64,000 bases of DNA from NCBI GenBank assembly GCA_030435675.1, contig CM059624.1, positions 15,400,769 to 15,464,768 of the forward strand, written 5' to 3'. Shown piece by piece: positions 1 to 10,830 of the stretch (the stretch's first letter is position 1; the number at the start of each line of letters is the position of its first letter). This stretch comes from Steinernema hermaphroditum. Lineage: Eukaryota; Nematoda; Chromadorea; Rhabditida; Steinernematidae. A program made the position numbers and the translations under genes. Under the pieces are notes generated by a model. The model saw nothing but the letters and a program-made list of their open reading frames with translations, had not been told where the DNA came from and ran no database searches.

Positions 1-694
1 AAATTACTCGTACATATAGCCCCATTTTCCAGTGTTCCGATTAAGAGGCCCCTGTTCAGTCGTTCAAATTCAAGGACCATTCTCCGTTTCAGTAAGCTAG
101 GTTCCAAATCTGTTGCCCCGCTCATGTAACCAAAAGATTGTCCATATGTGTCTACGTTTAAAGTGCCAGTTGTACGAAAAAAAGAGGAATTTATGACTTC
201 CATCTCACCAACCTGTTCATTTCGTTTCCACACAGAACGTGCAAGTTATGCTGTACACGGATCTTAAATGAGTTTTACTTATAACTTGGTTGGTCTGCAT
301 TCCCTGACGGTCACTTCAGGACTCCTTTTTAGTGTCACCAGGTTGTTCTCAGTAACTTTGGCTGCCAAGAACCGAACAATAAGTCAATCCACAACGTTCG
401 AATTTCGAGAATGGCTGCCTGAAGACAACACTACTGCTTTTATGGATATGTTTGCCGGTAGTTGCGGTCATTATAGTGACCGGTCGTTCTTGACCATCGC
501 TGTATATGACCGCCACGGATCCACCAGGAAGATCCACCACAGTTCCAATGCTTCAATGCGAAGAAGACCTTCACCAGAGAACGATCGCCAGTCTCCGCTT
601 CACTCGTTCTGCTCCACGGTCTGCGCCCCACCTGAATCCACACTTCCTCTCGCCGGCCAGATTTCAAAACCATAAACAATTTTATTCGTAATAT
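1..694. other. Intergenic, no supported gene
   Basis: Short open frames overlap one another on both strands here, and none has a splice structure, a signal peptide or a recognisable motif. I see nothing else I can name. Confidence 0.5.
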
Positions 695-1576
695 CTACAA
701 AACGTGCACAAGAACAGTAAAATTGGTATAGTTGTACGCTTCCATTCGTCGCCGATCATGGCGAGTCCAAACCGCATTCGTACCGCTTACAGGCCAGCGA
801 TGCGAAAACATGACGTTTTTCCTGTAGAGCTTCTTGAACTCCTCCTTCGGAAACGAAATATCACCGACTATTCGTGTGGGTCCTTTGCTGAAATTACCAG
901 CGAAAAATCTATTCAGGAACGTTTCCACCATTTCAAAGTCCAACCTAAGATTTGAGCCACTTATCTCCAGCCACTTGAAATGTTTGGACCCGACAAAAAC
1001 GGAAATTAGGTCTTGTATCTCCGTGGGCCAGATCCTTCCACAAGCTAAGTTAAGTAACTTCAGGTTCCCAAAGCTGAATTGGCGTTTGAGGAAGTCCACC
1101 CCCTTTGGACTCGTATCGTCAACGGCGAGGCCAGCAATTCCGCGCCAGTCTCGAAACTCTTTCTGCATCATGTTCATCAGTTCTGTTGAACATGGTTTCC
1201 GCATGGTGATATAGCACTCTTTCGCTTGATTTCTCAGTGCAGGCACAATTTGCTTTCGAAAATGATCGAGTGAGAAGGCAGCAGCGTTGCTGGAGATTCG
1301 AGATAACTCGGCATAGGAAAGAACGGCGATTAATGAGACTAGGTCATAAGTAGGGTTCATCTCATAAGGTACAAAGCGGCCGTTGGAGACTAGTTGGATT
1401 CGAACTTCTGACATGCCCGGATCGGCCGCCATGTTGACTGACAAATTGCGACGTCGGGCTAAGTGAGTTGTGGCTGTCGATGACCAGTTCCTGGACAACT
1501 GCTGTAGATTCGTCATATCGGTCTGGTCAATCTGAGCCATAACAGCATCTATGAATGCCCAGGGAACGAAATTCAT
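695..1576 (-). CDS. F-box-like protein (nematode-expanded family)
   Basis: Single-exon gene of 293 aa. The N-terminus starts MNFVPWAFIDAV and continues with a leucine-rich segment containing LSRNW and ARRRNL. The 9.5 kb gene on the same strand shows the same pattern: Met, three residues, Pro, a Phe-x-Asp segment, an LS motif, then RR-x-L. The middle of the protein alternates short hydrophobic runs, as in the divergent leucine-rich or FTH-like body of nematode F-box proteins. There is no signal peptide or membrane segment. By family analogy it would be a substrate adaptor for SCF-type ubiquitin ligases, but the F-box is too divergent to be certain by eye. It could instead be a lineage-specific orphan family. 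The intact reading frame over 880 nt in a repeat-rich area supports a real gene. Confidence 0.6.
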   Translation of the reverse strand: MNFVPWAFIDAVMAQIDQTDMTNLQQLSRNWSSTATTHLARRRNLSVNMAADPGMSEVRIQLVSNGRFVPYEMNPTYDLVSLIAVLSYAELSRISSNAAAFSLDHFRKQIVPALRNQAKECYITMRKPCSTELMNMMQKEFRDWRGIAGLAVDDTSPKGVDFLKRQFSFGNLKLLNLACGRIWPTEIQDLISVFVGSKHFKWLEISGSNLRLDFEMVETFLNRFFAGNFSKGPTRIVGDISFPKEEFKKLYRKNVMFSHRWPVSGTNAVWTRHDRRRMEAYNYTNFTVLVHVL

Positions 1577-2190
1577 GATGAAGCGAGAGAGCTTTACTGA
1601 ATGTAAAGTTACCGCTTTATATTAAATATTCATTTAGAAAAGCGTTGCATGCGAGCTTTTGCATCGCTTCCTATGAGATAGCTCCATCGACCTGATTTTT
1701 AGAGGAACTACGCCATTTCTATATCTGCTTATTTACTTTGGAAACCATTTGACTCATATATTGAGAAGTGTCCCATCTGAGAGAGATAAGCGAAAATGCA
1801 TTCGATGCGGGTTCGATCCTAGCCGAACGGTCCCGATCGAAGCCACATCGAATGAGCAAAAAATACATCTGTTTAGATAGATATGTCTATGTAGAAGACC
1901 AGCCAAGAAAATAGCCATTTGCAATACGAGGCCTGTCAGAGACCTCAACAAAATAAATCAGTTGTTGGCATGGCAAGGCAAATGCAAATTCGGTCGAGGA
2001 AGAAGAACTCCTCAGCAAAATCCTAGCCACATGCGCTGCGCACTGAGGACCTCTGAGGACACTGAGGACAAAAGGGCACACGGTACTACCTTCACATGAG
2101 TTGACATCTTCTTCTTGGGACAGAGGTTGACATCAAACCGAATCATTGATGTAACACGGATCGCTTCACTCAAAGTGACAAGCATTCATT
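1577..2190. other. Intergenic, no supported gene
   Basis: This lies between the F-box-like gene and the 3' end of the Kunitz-like gene. Only short overlapping frames are seen. Confidence 0.5.
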
Positions 2191-2196
2191 TTTATT
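2191..2196 (-). promoter_or_regulatory. Polyadenylation signal AATAAA
   Basis: AATAAA on the minus strand, about 32 nt after the stop codon of the minus-strand Kunitz-like gene. The position is right for its 3' end signal. Confidence 0.5.
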
Positions 2197-2227
2197 ATAA
2201 ATCATCTTATTATCACCATCTTTCCCA

Positions 2228-2960
2228 TCAAGCACCCTCGCAACAACGAGCAAAGTACTTGTTGACCTGCTCACAAATCTTGCCCTCGCCACACAGAAGA
2301 TCGTCACAGGTCTTGCCAAGATTTGGCACAAAAAATCGGTAGTTCCCATTGTCGTAGAAATGGACCTCCCCAGCAGCCTTCCCTCCATTCAAACAGGTCT
2401 CGTTTCGGGCTTCCTCTGCCATCCCTGAATTACGGTTTCTGAATTGCGGCACAGAATTTGCTCCTTACTATCGTTCTCAGCCACGCAGCAAGTGCGGAAA
2501 AAGGCGCCAGTCATGCAGATGTGTCCAGGGGAGCAGTTATCCTCTTCCCACGAACAGCTTCCGCTGTCGGTAGTGTTGTAAGGACCAAAGCAAGGTCCAT
2601 TGTCCACTACGAGGACATGTTTATAGAGGATTGACTAGATGGCTTACTAGGGCGGCATCTGTCTTCGCATGCAGTTCTAGTGGTGTGGTTGAGGAACTGA
2701 TCGTAGATTACTGCTTCCGACTTGTTGTACTTGTAGGCGAAGCACATGTCCCAGACTTCGTCATAGTAGTAACCTTGTGTGGGGACTCCATCTCAAAAAC
2801 AAGGACTTTTTTGATAAAATAGAAGAACAGGGCTACCTGTGGCGTCCTCGAAGCGACCACAAGCTAATCCTAAAAGTAGATTAGATTTAGATCTTAATCA
2901 ATTGGATAGAGGAATACCTAAAACGACGATAGATGATAGGACGATTAGGGTTTGCTTCAT
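2228..2960 (-). CDS. Secreted Kunitz-like / lustrin-type cysteine-rich protein, 5 exons
   Basis: Spliced exons (minus): 2918-2960, 2837-2869, 2648-2791, 2469-2606, 2228-2424. They join in phase to 184 aa. Residues 1-18 are a hydrophobic signal peptide (MKQTLIVLSSIVVLGLACG). Next comes a degenerate Kunitz-like module: GYYYDEVWDMCFAYKY, then a terminal CEDRC. Two lustrin/WAP-like cysteine clusters follow, one with GPCFGPYN and FRTCC, the other with KTCDDLLCGEGKICEQ and ARCC. The introns are short (about 41-48 nt). The acceptor of exon 3 is TTTTGAG rather than TTTCAG. The Kunitz module lacks the second and fourth cysteines, and the usual GGN core is replaced. The protein is probably an extracellular matrix, surface or secreted product. 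Protease inhibition is doubtful because the loop-stabilising disulfide is missing. Confidence 0.75.
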
Positions 2961-4696
2961 TCTTGCTGTGGCTCGGACGGTTCTTACCTAAAAGGGAGAT
3001 TTAAAGACAGGCGAGTTTAACGATGAAGATGTTTCGAATTGCCCGACAGTGACGCTTTTATGCCATCACAACAAAGGTCATTCCGGACAAAGAAAAGACC
3101 AAAATGGCGCCATACCAGAATACCAGAAAAGTGACTCATTTGTGATAGGCCGTGTTAAGAAATGTTGAAGAAAACAGTCGAATGTGTTGGCTAGTGATAG
3201 GCCAATCAAGCTCAAATAGGAGATGACTCGAAGCGCTTAAAAGGAACTAAAGCTATAGAAAACGAGAGCTGGTAAGTGGCACACAAGTTCGCCATTGAAT
3301 GCTAATCACAAAAGCTTGTCGGCTTATACGCGCACCTGATCATATAAGCGGTCCTTGAAAATCACGTCCAAACCAGTACGGGCAATATTGTCAAGCCGAC
3401 TACGACGGCCTTTGTGCTCGAACTGGTAAATCTTTGTTTTGTGCTTTTGTTCACCATCGGAGGATGCGAAACGGAAAAAATTGAAAATGAAAGGCTGGAA
3501 GGGAGCCTGGAGCCGAAAAATTCGAACCAAGAGGCTATCCAGTTTGACCAGGTTATAGGAAAGGATAATGCGCACATAATCATTTAAAAGAAACTTTCGA
3601 AGTTTGTTTACGTGGTCAAGAGTACACATAAACCGACAGCTCTTGGGTTCGCTCTGAGGCGGAAACGAAGGAAGGTTCCCTTTAAGATAAAGAGCCCACT
3701 AAATTTCACTTTTGCGACTTCAAGTTAGCCAGCATATTGGGACTTTTCTCAAAATTTCCAACATGATTTGAGAGAGATCCGTATCAGCCGTCGACCGATT
3801 GGCCAACTCACTCAGTCGATCCATCAGGTTATGGATCGATTAACGACCGAGCGACTAGCCGATCCGTGCCCATTTCTGGATACTGCTAAAGGGCTATCCA
3901 TTTTCAATTCCAATGAGAAGCTCAATAGTAGAGAAGAGAAGAACAGTTTTCCGAACCACGAACACCACAAAGCGATTAGAAGACAGTGAACTGGGAACAT
4001 CAAGAACCGATTTATAGTCGCGATATTTGTTTGATATCAAATATCATAACAGTTTGCCAGACAGAGCACGATGTTCCACTGAACGTCCCGCTAGTTCCGT
4101 ATGCATTTGTTCGTCCAACATGCCGTTGAAGTGTAACGACATGTTTCTAGAACCTGTTGCTAAGTGCAATTTAAGGGTTTCCATTGGCAAAAAGGCACAT
4201 GATTCACCTTTCAACTGAAAGTGAGCACACTGTGAACGCACAAAAGCTGTTCATAAACAAGATCCGTTAAAAGATAAACAACGTTCTCGTTTTCAGCGAA
4301 AAAAATAGACTGCAGACAACGATCGATCTCTGTTGTCAGTTTGCTGAAATTGCTAAGACATTCGAGTACCTAGCGAGTATTTTTTTAGTTCAATAGTGTT
4401 CCAATAATCCAAGCCTTCTGAGGGGATCACTGCACCAACAACGACAGTCGAGAACGACCACTCACTAAGTTGTGGTACTCAAATGTTGATAGTCAATTGA
4501 GTCCAATTATTAGCGCGTAATGAATTAAAAGAGCTATTTGTCTTTACCTACGTTGTTTACTGTTCACATCAAACATACTTGTTTATCAGATGATTACACC
4601 GTCAACCGGCTCGTTTTGTGCATCAAAACATTGCGTATCGGTTTTTCTCAATTCCATCTTCTTGTTATAGCCCTGAATACTGATGCGTTTTCAGAT
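2961..4696. other. Intergenic, no supported gene
   Basis: A 101-codon minus-strand frame at 3324-3629 is the longest and shows no motif or splice context. The stretch at 3765-3890 has GATC/GATCGATC-rich sequence resembling part of the 31.4 kb region. I found no gene. Confidence 0.4.
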
Positions 4697-7215
4697 ATGT
4701 CGGCGATTCTAATCAAGAACGGTACCGTAGTCAATGACGACTTAATGCTGAAAGCGGACGTCTTAATAAAAGATGGAATCATTATGTAAGGTTAAAGAAT
4801 AAATGTAAAGCGGTCCTAAACGCTCCGATCCAAAAAGCTCATACCGTACGCGCCCTACAACTGTATGTGATGAGCTCTGTTTTTGCATGTTTTAAACCAA
4901 AAATCACATAACTCATCAAGCTGCTGTAGAGGGAGGATCAACTACTTCGTGAAGTACGATTACAGCTGCTGGCACCCGATAATTTGATTCTATGTAGCCC
5001 ATTTAATTTAGAGAAGTTCGGCCAGGTATCAGTGAAATAAACCCTGAAGTTCGTGTCATCGACGCGGCCAACAAATTGATCATTCCTGGCGGAATCGACC
5101 CACACACTCACCTCCAGCTGCCCTATAGAGGAGAAGTCTCCGTCGATGATTTCTACAAAGGCACTCAAGCTGCCCTGGCAGGAGGAACAACTATGGTTTG
5201 TTTTCCCGATACCCATATCAGTCACATGTATTTTGGTCTTGCAGATAATCGATTTCGCATCGAAACCTCGAGGGACATTGCCCATCGACAATTGGAGACA
5301 GTGGAGAGAATGGGCAGATCCAAATGTCTGTTGTGACTATGGTCTCACCGTAGCCATAACTTCTTGGAGTCCGTTGATTGCAGAGCAGATGACTGAACTT
5401 ACTAAACCGGAATACGGTAAGTGAGTGTAAATCTGTCAGTAAAACACAGAACATATTAGCATCAAATTTCAAAATATTTTGCTGCCGCAGCTCGGAAAAC
5501 TATACTAACTGTACGTAAGTTGTTTGGAGTGAGTGTAGCAAACAAATCAGTCCTCATTGTCCGGAATGTGAGCTGATCAAATGACTGCAGGCTTCAAATA
5601 CCGACCTGATTTGTGTTCTTGCCACACAAATGAGTAGCCTAATCCGATGGTAATTCATTGCCTTGTCGAACAGAATATAATACATTTTATCATTTTAGAA
5701 TTTCCTTGGAATGAGTATTATGAGATAACATGCCGTAGAATAGCTGTACCAAAATCGACTCGCGGTCCTGTTGTCGCCCACAAAGGGCGTCCAGATCGGG
5801 TTCGAGTGAAAAGTGACTCCAAATTTAGTCAAATTCTCACGCGCGCCGACATTCACGTTTCTTATAACAAAGCAAGAAGGTCGACTGACGTCTGCGCTAT
5901 TCCTGGTTATATCGACTTTGAGCTGTCGCATAACGTTCTCCAATTAGGCGCCTAAATTCACGCTTCTTATAGGAGAACAGCCTGGCTGACGAGCTGACGA
6001 AATTCTGGCAAATACTTGCACATTAACCCGAAAGGAAGTGAATTGGTTTACAGAGTGGGGAGTTCCAACTCTGAATATGCAAATTTTGGACCCACACACA
6101 TCGCTAGCCCTTGGCTAATCAATGAATGGCTAATCTTTTCGGATTTTGCTCCTTTGATCTCGTATTTAGGAGTGAACTCGTTCAAATTCTACATGGCCTA
6201 TACAGAGTACATGGTGATCGATGAAGAATTCTACGAAGGGCTTAAACACTGCGCCAAAATCGGAGCGTTGGCAAGAGTGCACGCCGAACACGGACCATTC
6301 ATAGACAACAAACAAAAGGAACTTCTCGAAGCTGGCGTAACTGGACCCGAAGGTCATCCACAGGCCCATCCAGAAGAAATGGAAGCGGAAGCGACAAATC
6401 GTGCCTGCGTTCTCGCAGCACAAGCCAAGTGCCCCCTTTATGTGGTTCACGTTATGAGCAAGGGAGCCGCCAAGGCGATTGCTTATCATCGCCAAAAGGG
6501 TCAGGTGCTTTTTGGCGAGGCACTTGCTGTAGGGCTGGCTAAGGATGGATCGGGATACTACGGTAAAGATTGGATGAAAGCTGCAGGATTGGTCATGTCA
6601 CCGGCTCTGAGTAAAGATCCGACTACTCCAGATGCGCTGATGGGTTTCTTATCATGGTAAGTTGTGGTTATATACTCTTCGTGTAAGCTAATTTCAGCGA
6701 CCAACTACAACTCACTGGCACTGACAACGCTTCTTGGTCTTGTGCTCAAAAGAAACAGGGTCTACATGACTTCACGAAAATCCCAAGTGGACTGAATGGT
6801 CTTGAAGATCGAATGTCGATCATTTGGGAAAAGGGAGTCCATTGTAGGAAGATCAATCCTATGCGTTTCGTTGCTATCACCAGGTTAGCTTTCTGCCTGG
6901 ATTTCATAATTTTTGCGTTTTAGTTCAACCGCTGCTAAGATCTTTAACTGTTACCCCAAAAAGGGAAGGATTGCTACGGGCTCCGACGCGGATATCGTCA
7001 TTTGGGACCCAAAGCGGTCTCGTGTCATTTCGGCTTCTACTCATCACCACGCCACTGACCACAACGTGTTTGAAGGGATGGAAGTTCATGGAGTGGCCGA
7101 GGTCACTATTTGTAAAGGCAAAGTTGTCTGGGAGAACGGCCATCTCAATGTAGAGAGAGGATTTGGCAAATATGTTCCTCTAAGACCATTCTCCGATCAT
7201 GTCTTTGGAAATTGA
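4697..7215 (+). CDS. dhp: Dihydropyrimidinase (amidohydrolase family), 6 exons
   Basis: Exons 4697-4785, 5012-5195, 5245-5416, 6170-6656, 6698-6883 and 6924-7215 join in phase to 469 aa, close to the usual animal length. The enzyme opens dihydrouracil and dihydrothymine to N-carbamoyl beta-amino acids in cytosolic pyrimidine breakdown. The zinc and catalytic residues of the family can all be placed: H61-T-H63 in [10 protein letters not shown], the carbamylated-lysine position K154 in [12 protein letters not shown]186 in RVHAEHG, H242 in YVVHVMSK, and D320 in LTGTDN. This favours a true enzyme over a CRMP-like non-enzyme. TTTTCAG ends 2 nt before the start codon, suggesting spliced-leader addition. 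Intron 3 is unusually long (753 nt). A SINE-like element begins 44 nt after the stop codon. The symbol follows C. elegans dhp naming; paralogue assignment is open. Confidence 0.93.
5417..6169 (+). other. Long intron 3 of the dihydropyrimidinase gene
   Basis: 753 nt between donor G|GTAAGT and acceptor TTTAG|GA; the gene's other introns are 40-226 nt. The phase-1 junction keeps the conserved YGVNSFK segment intact. It contains frames of 60-100 codons without motifs, possibly an old insertion. Confidence 0.6.
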
Positions 7216-7247
7216 ATGTATGAAAGGAAGTGAATATTACGTTTATT

Positions 7248-7782
7248 AATAAAAAGGTTGGTCTTTCATTTGTGCCCCCAGCGATCGGGTCGTCCACTCG
7301 CTCTCTCTCTCTGAGGCTGTCTGAGCCGAATGAGTTAAGTGAGCGGTCGTTCTCGGCCGTCGCTGTTGGCGCAATGATCGCCCCGGCTCCCAGAAGGCCT
7401 GGAACACCAGGGAGCCGTAGTTCCACCGTCTCGCCAAGAAGCTCGTCATGACTGCCCGACTCTACCCGCGCCAGAGAAGCCGAAGAAGCGTTGCAACTCC
7501 GAAGTCCGCGCCGCCAGCCGAACCGAAGATGCCCCTCCGTTCCGTTCGCTGTTCTCAGCCGCCGCGCCTCTTCCGGAATCAACTCTTCACGACTTCGACG
7601 CCCGCGCATACTGATGGGAACGCTGGATTCTTTTCGGATTCGTCTGCTCCACCGAAACCAGAAGAAAATCAGCGGCTACGGTGTGACTTTGTTCTTCTTT
7701 GTGCATTTATGAGACGTCCTGCACGGCGTAAGCCGTTGATTCGGGAAGATAAATCGTGTAAAATCGTGTAAATAAAAAGGTT
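7248..7782 (+). mobile_element. SINE-like element, copy 1 (diverged), with 12-bp target duplication
   Basis: The element body is 7260-7770. It is flanked by direct repeats of AATAAAAAGGTT at 7248-7259 and 7771-7782. It aligns over its length with the copies at 14.2 and 38.8 kb and ends in the same tail motif, repeats of about AAATCGTG (here with GTGTAA variants). The left target copy contains the AATAAA just after the dihydropyrimidinase stop, so the insertion lies in that gene's 3' end region and duplicates the signal. No protein is convincingly encoded. Confidence 0.75.
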
Positions 7783-8189
7783 TCCTTCGTGCATTCAATG
7801 GTGATCGCAATGCATGAACTTCAGTGGATAGAAAAACGATATCCACAAGAAAGGCAACCATCAGTAATAATCTCAAAGTCTTGTAAAGATACAGAGGTTA
7901 GACTTGACGGCAGCTTGCATTGCACCTATGCAACAGAACCGGCAGTTCCTTAGCTTAGGTCCGACTCTACCAGGGATTCGCTGGTTGTTTCCGGACAGCT
8001 TCCTTGCTCTGACGCCTGAAGTTCAACAAGAAACGACAGTGAAGACATCTACACTCGTATGACTTTCGATGTGTTTACATGGTAAGCGTATAAGCGGAGA
8101 GGCTTTTGGCTTCCACGTTCCCTAATTTATATCTGGGCGCCAATTTTCAGCGGACACCCCTTTAAATCGGGTTACTGAGTTAGTCAGTG

Positions 8190-8500
8190 GTTCGGGGATT
8201 GCGTCTTCAGTGTTGGTGTCCTCAGAGCGTCGGCGTCCTTCGGGATGACATCCCACGCAGACTACGACTCAGAAGCCTCCTCTGACGCAGAAGCCTCCTC
8301 AAACGCCCTGAGAAGAAGAAGTTCGGCCGCCATTTCCGGAGTTTCGCCGATTCCCAGATGCCCCGTGAAGCGCGCCGTCTCCCACCGGTTTGACATCAAC
8401 GCCGCGCCAGGAATGAAGCCGTCTACAAGTGATATCCGCTGTTGTCTATTAATCGGTGTCATGCAAGGCGTAACCCCTTTGATTCATTAAGTAAAATCGT
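8190..8500. mobile_element. Rearranged copy of the SINE-like element
   Basis: The first part (about 8190-8260) is the reverse complement of the element's middle (compare 14400-14470). From about 8330 the sequence switches to the element's 3' end in forward orientation (CGCCGCGCCAGGAATGAAGC, then TAAAATCGTGAAAAA). It is a chimeric or internally inverted copy. A 27-bp purine-rich direct repeat (AGAAGCCTCCTC) lies at the junction. Confidence 0.6.
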
Positions 8501-8749
8501 GAAAAATTTCTTGCCTTGTTGGGGCTGCGAAATCACATCTTCAAGGTCCCATAGACACCATTGAAATTTGTGGAAATCAAAGCGGACAACCTGGAGCAGC
8601 AGCATAATAGGAAATAACAGGAGTGAAACTTAATATTATAACAGGAAATACCAAGGCAAATGAAGAGGAGTGTATAAAAAACCATTTTGCAAAAAAATTC
8701 AAAAAACTTTTGCCCCACCCTATATGGCATAGCACCCCAGTTTGTCAGT

Positions 8750-8985
8750 CGTCTGTGGCAGCGCGTTTCACGGGGAGCTGCCACCGATCGCTTCATGAGA
8801 ATCGGCAAATCTTGCGGCACAGCGGACGCTTCTGAGCTCGAATCTAATGGTCCGTGGTCTTGGAGTTGCGTCTTCGATGGTGGTGGCGTTCACTGTTCAC
8901 ACTGTTCGTCGTCTGACAAACGGGCCGCTCAGAGAGCGACCAGAGGGACCGACAGCTCGCCACAGCGACATGAATCACTCATTGG
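8750..8985 (-). mobile_element. Internally deleted copy of the SINE-like element
   Basis: The minus strand matches the element's 5' part (TCGGTCCCTCTGGTCGCTCT), then jumps to its middle (ACCATCGAAGACGCAACTCC) and on to the GATTTGCCGATTC segment. About 130 nt of the middle are missing. Diverged relative to the 14.2 and 38.8 kb copies. Confidence 0.6.
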
Positions 8986-9533
8986 GATTTCTCCGGAAAC
9001 TTCGGATGTCGGAAAAGAGAAAAGTCGGATTTCTTCGAAAACACCTGAAACGCTTGTTTTTCGCTACACTCGCTCTTCGAGTGACAATAACATTTAAGTG
9101 GTTACATTCTCAGTGTGAATGTGAACAATTTTTGGAAGAATATTCTTTTCTGGATTGTTAAAATTGTAAAAAGCCACTTTTTTCTGGAGCACATGAACTG
9201 CTTTTCGGATTTGGGACAATTTTGTGTTCTTGGTTTTAAAATGATCCTTCAATGTTCAGTCTCAAGATGTCCAGTGTGAATGACGGTGAGTGTAGGTAGA
9301 AAGTGCAAAAGTTTTCTGGATCTTTGTTCAAGTACTTCAGGTATGACTCCGAAGTATGGCTGTTTAGTTTGTGTACAGTTTTTGGCTAACCTTAGCCAGT
9401 TGCATGAGCACCCATCTTGCCGCCCCCAGGGCTATGATGGCATGATTGTAGCCCCGAAAAAGATGCAAATTGGCGCGTTTATTGACATAAAAGTATGTGT
9501 TGCGATGAAGATATATGCTCGTTATTTCGAGGT

Positions 9534-10424
9534 TTATTGTGAAATTCCAAGGGACAGCAAGATACATTGCAGATAACGTCCGTAACTATACATCCGAATC
9601 ATAACATCCGAAGAACATTTGACGATTTGAACAGAGAGATCGGGTCTGTTCGGTAAGCGGAGCAGACCCGAAAAACAGTGCATGCTCTGCAAGAATGTCT
9701 CAAATCGCTCCGTGCTGAAAGAGATGTAAACATCAATAGCAAGCGATTTCAATTCTCCGTTGCGCCATCGTTCCAACAAAGCGGACATCGTTTCAAAATT
9801 GAGTTTTACGGCTGGTGAGTGGGAATGTAGGCAGTTGAATTTTGTGCGTCTTACAAAATGACGAACACGTTTGCTAAACTTTTTCGGCCAACCCTCACCA
9901 TCCAATCGCAGTTCCTGCAAGTGGCTCGATTTCATCTGTTTTTTCACAAACTTCTCGCATGGCTTTCCACAATTGTAAGTTTCCACGCGTCTGAACGGTT
10001 GTGATCGTCGCAGCAGTTTAAAGAATGGTTCATAAAAGGTAGAATCGCCAAAGGTAATCTTGTGGTAAAAGCTGCAGTTGGCGACGAAGCGAAAGGCGAA
10101 AGAAATGTTTTCGAAGGCGACACCGTAGGGCACGCCTCGTTCTTCTTCGATGGCTGAACGTACGCTACGTAATTTGATCGATGTGATTCTATCGTACTTC
10201 GGTCGCAAATCACTAAGCGAAAATTCACTTCTAAACAAAGGGTCGATATACAAGTGCTTCATTTGCGAATTCAGTGCCACCGTCAGAAACAGCTCCCGCC
10301 GATTCATAAAATGGTCGTCGGCTCTATTTCTGAACACACCAGACAATTTCTGCGCTTGCTTGATATCTATAACACGAAGCTGACCGAAAACGTCATCGTA
10401 GAACTTGAGCGGGAGGCGATTCAT
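9534..10424 (-). CDS. F-box-like protein, paralogue of the 0.7 kb gene
   Basis: Single exon, 296 aa, starting MNRLPLKFYDDVFGQL and containing QKLSGVF and MNRRELFLTVAL. This is the same N-terminal pattern as the other F-box-like gene on this strand about 8 kb to the left. The body is basic with regularly spaced leucines and has no signal peptide or membrane segment. Its last coding part (9553-9714) exists as a 96% identical inverted copy at 10669-10830, upstream of its start. A role as an SCF ubiquitin-ligase adaptor is inferred from family resemblance only. The uninterrupted frame suggests it is functional or recently so. Confidence 0.6.
   Translation of the reverse strand: MNRLPLKFYDDVFGQLRVIDIKQAQKLSGVFRNRADDHFMNRRELFLTVALNSQMKHLYIDPLFRSEFSLSDLRPKYDRITSIKLRSVRSAIEEERGVPYGVAFENISFAFRFVANCSFYHKITFGDSTFYEPFFKLLRRSQPFRRVETYNCGKPCEKFVKKQMKSSHLQELRLDGEGWPKKFSKRVRHFVRRTKFNCLHSHSPAVKLNFETMSALLERWRNGELKSLAIDVYISFSTERFETFLQSMHCFSGLLRLPNRPDLSVQIVKCSSDVMIRMYSYGRYLQCILLSLGISQ
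9553..9714. repeat. Left arm of inverted duplication (3' end of F-box-like gene)
   Basis: Reverse complement of 10669-10830 over 162 nt with about 6 mismatches and no gaps. It lies inside the 3' coding end of the F-box-like gene. Confidence 0.95.
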
Positions 10425-10668
10425 TCCGTCATGCTCAAATGCTCAAGTGTAGTTTGAGTCCCTTTTATGGAGAACTTTGGAAACAATGCATTGCAATTTT
10501 CGTATTTCCGCTGCGCTTCCTGAAACGTTTGAAACATTGAAACAAACGTCCTGAAACATTCTTTCCCGGTTGCATATGTCATCGCCCTTGAAAACTTACT
10601 GAGATTTTAAAAGACATGTTGAAAAGGAGAACAAGAGCTCCACAAAAACCCTCTGACCAAAAAAAACC

Positions 10669-10830
10669 CACGGAGCGATTTGAGACATTCTTGCAGAGCA
10701 TGCACTGTTTTTCGGGTCTGCTCCGGTTACCGAACAGACCCGATCTCATTGTTCAAATCGTCAAATGTTCTTCGGATGTTATAATTCGGATGTATAGTTA
10801 CGGACGTTATCTGCCATGAATCTTGCTGTC
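10669..10830 (+). pseudogene. Inverted partial copy of the F-box-like gene 3' end
   Basis: Plus-strand translation matches the C-terminal part of the minus-strand gene (ERFETFLQSMHCFSGLLRLP) and ends at the equivalent of GRYL. It lacks the other two thirds of the gene, so it is a gene fragment. The arms are about 950 nt apart with the intact gene between them. Confidence 0.9.

Noticed and set aside
6166..6495. 109-codon minus-strand frame
   Set aside because: Shadow of dihydropyrimidinase exon 4.
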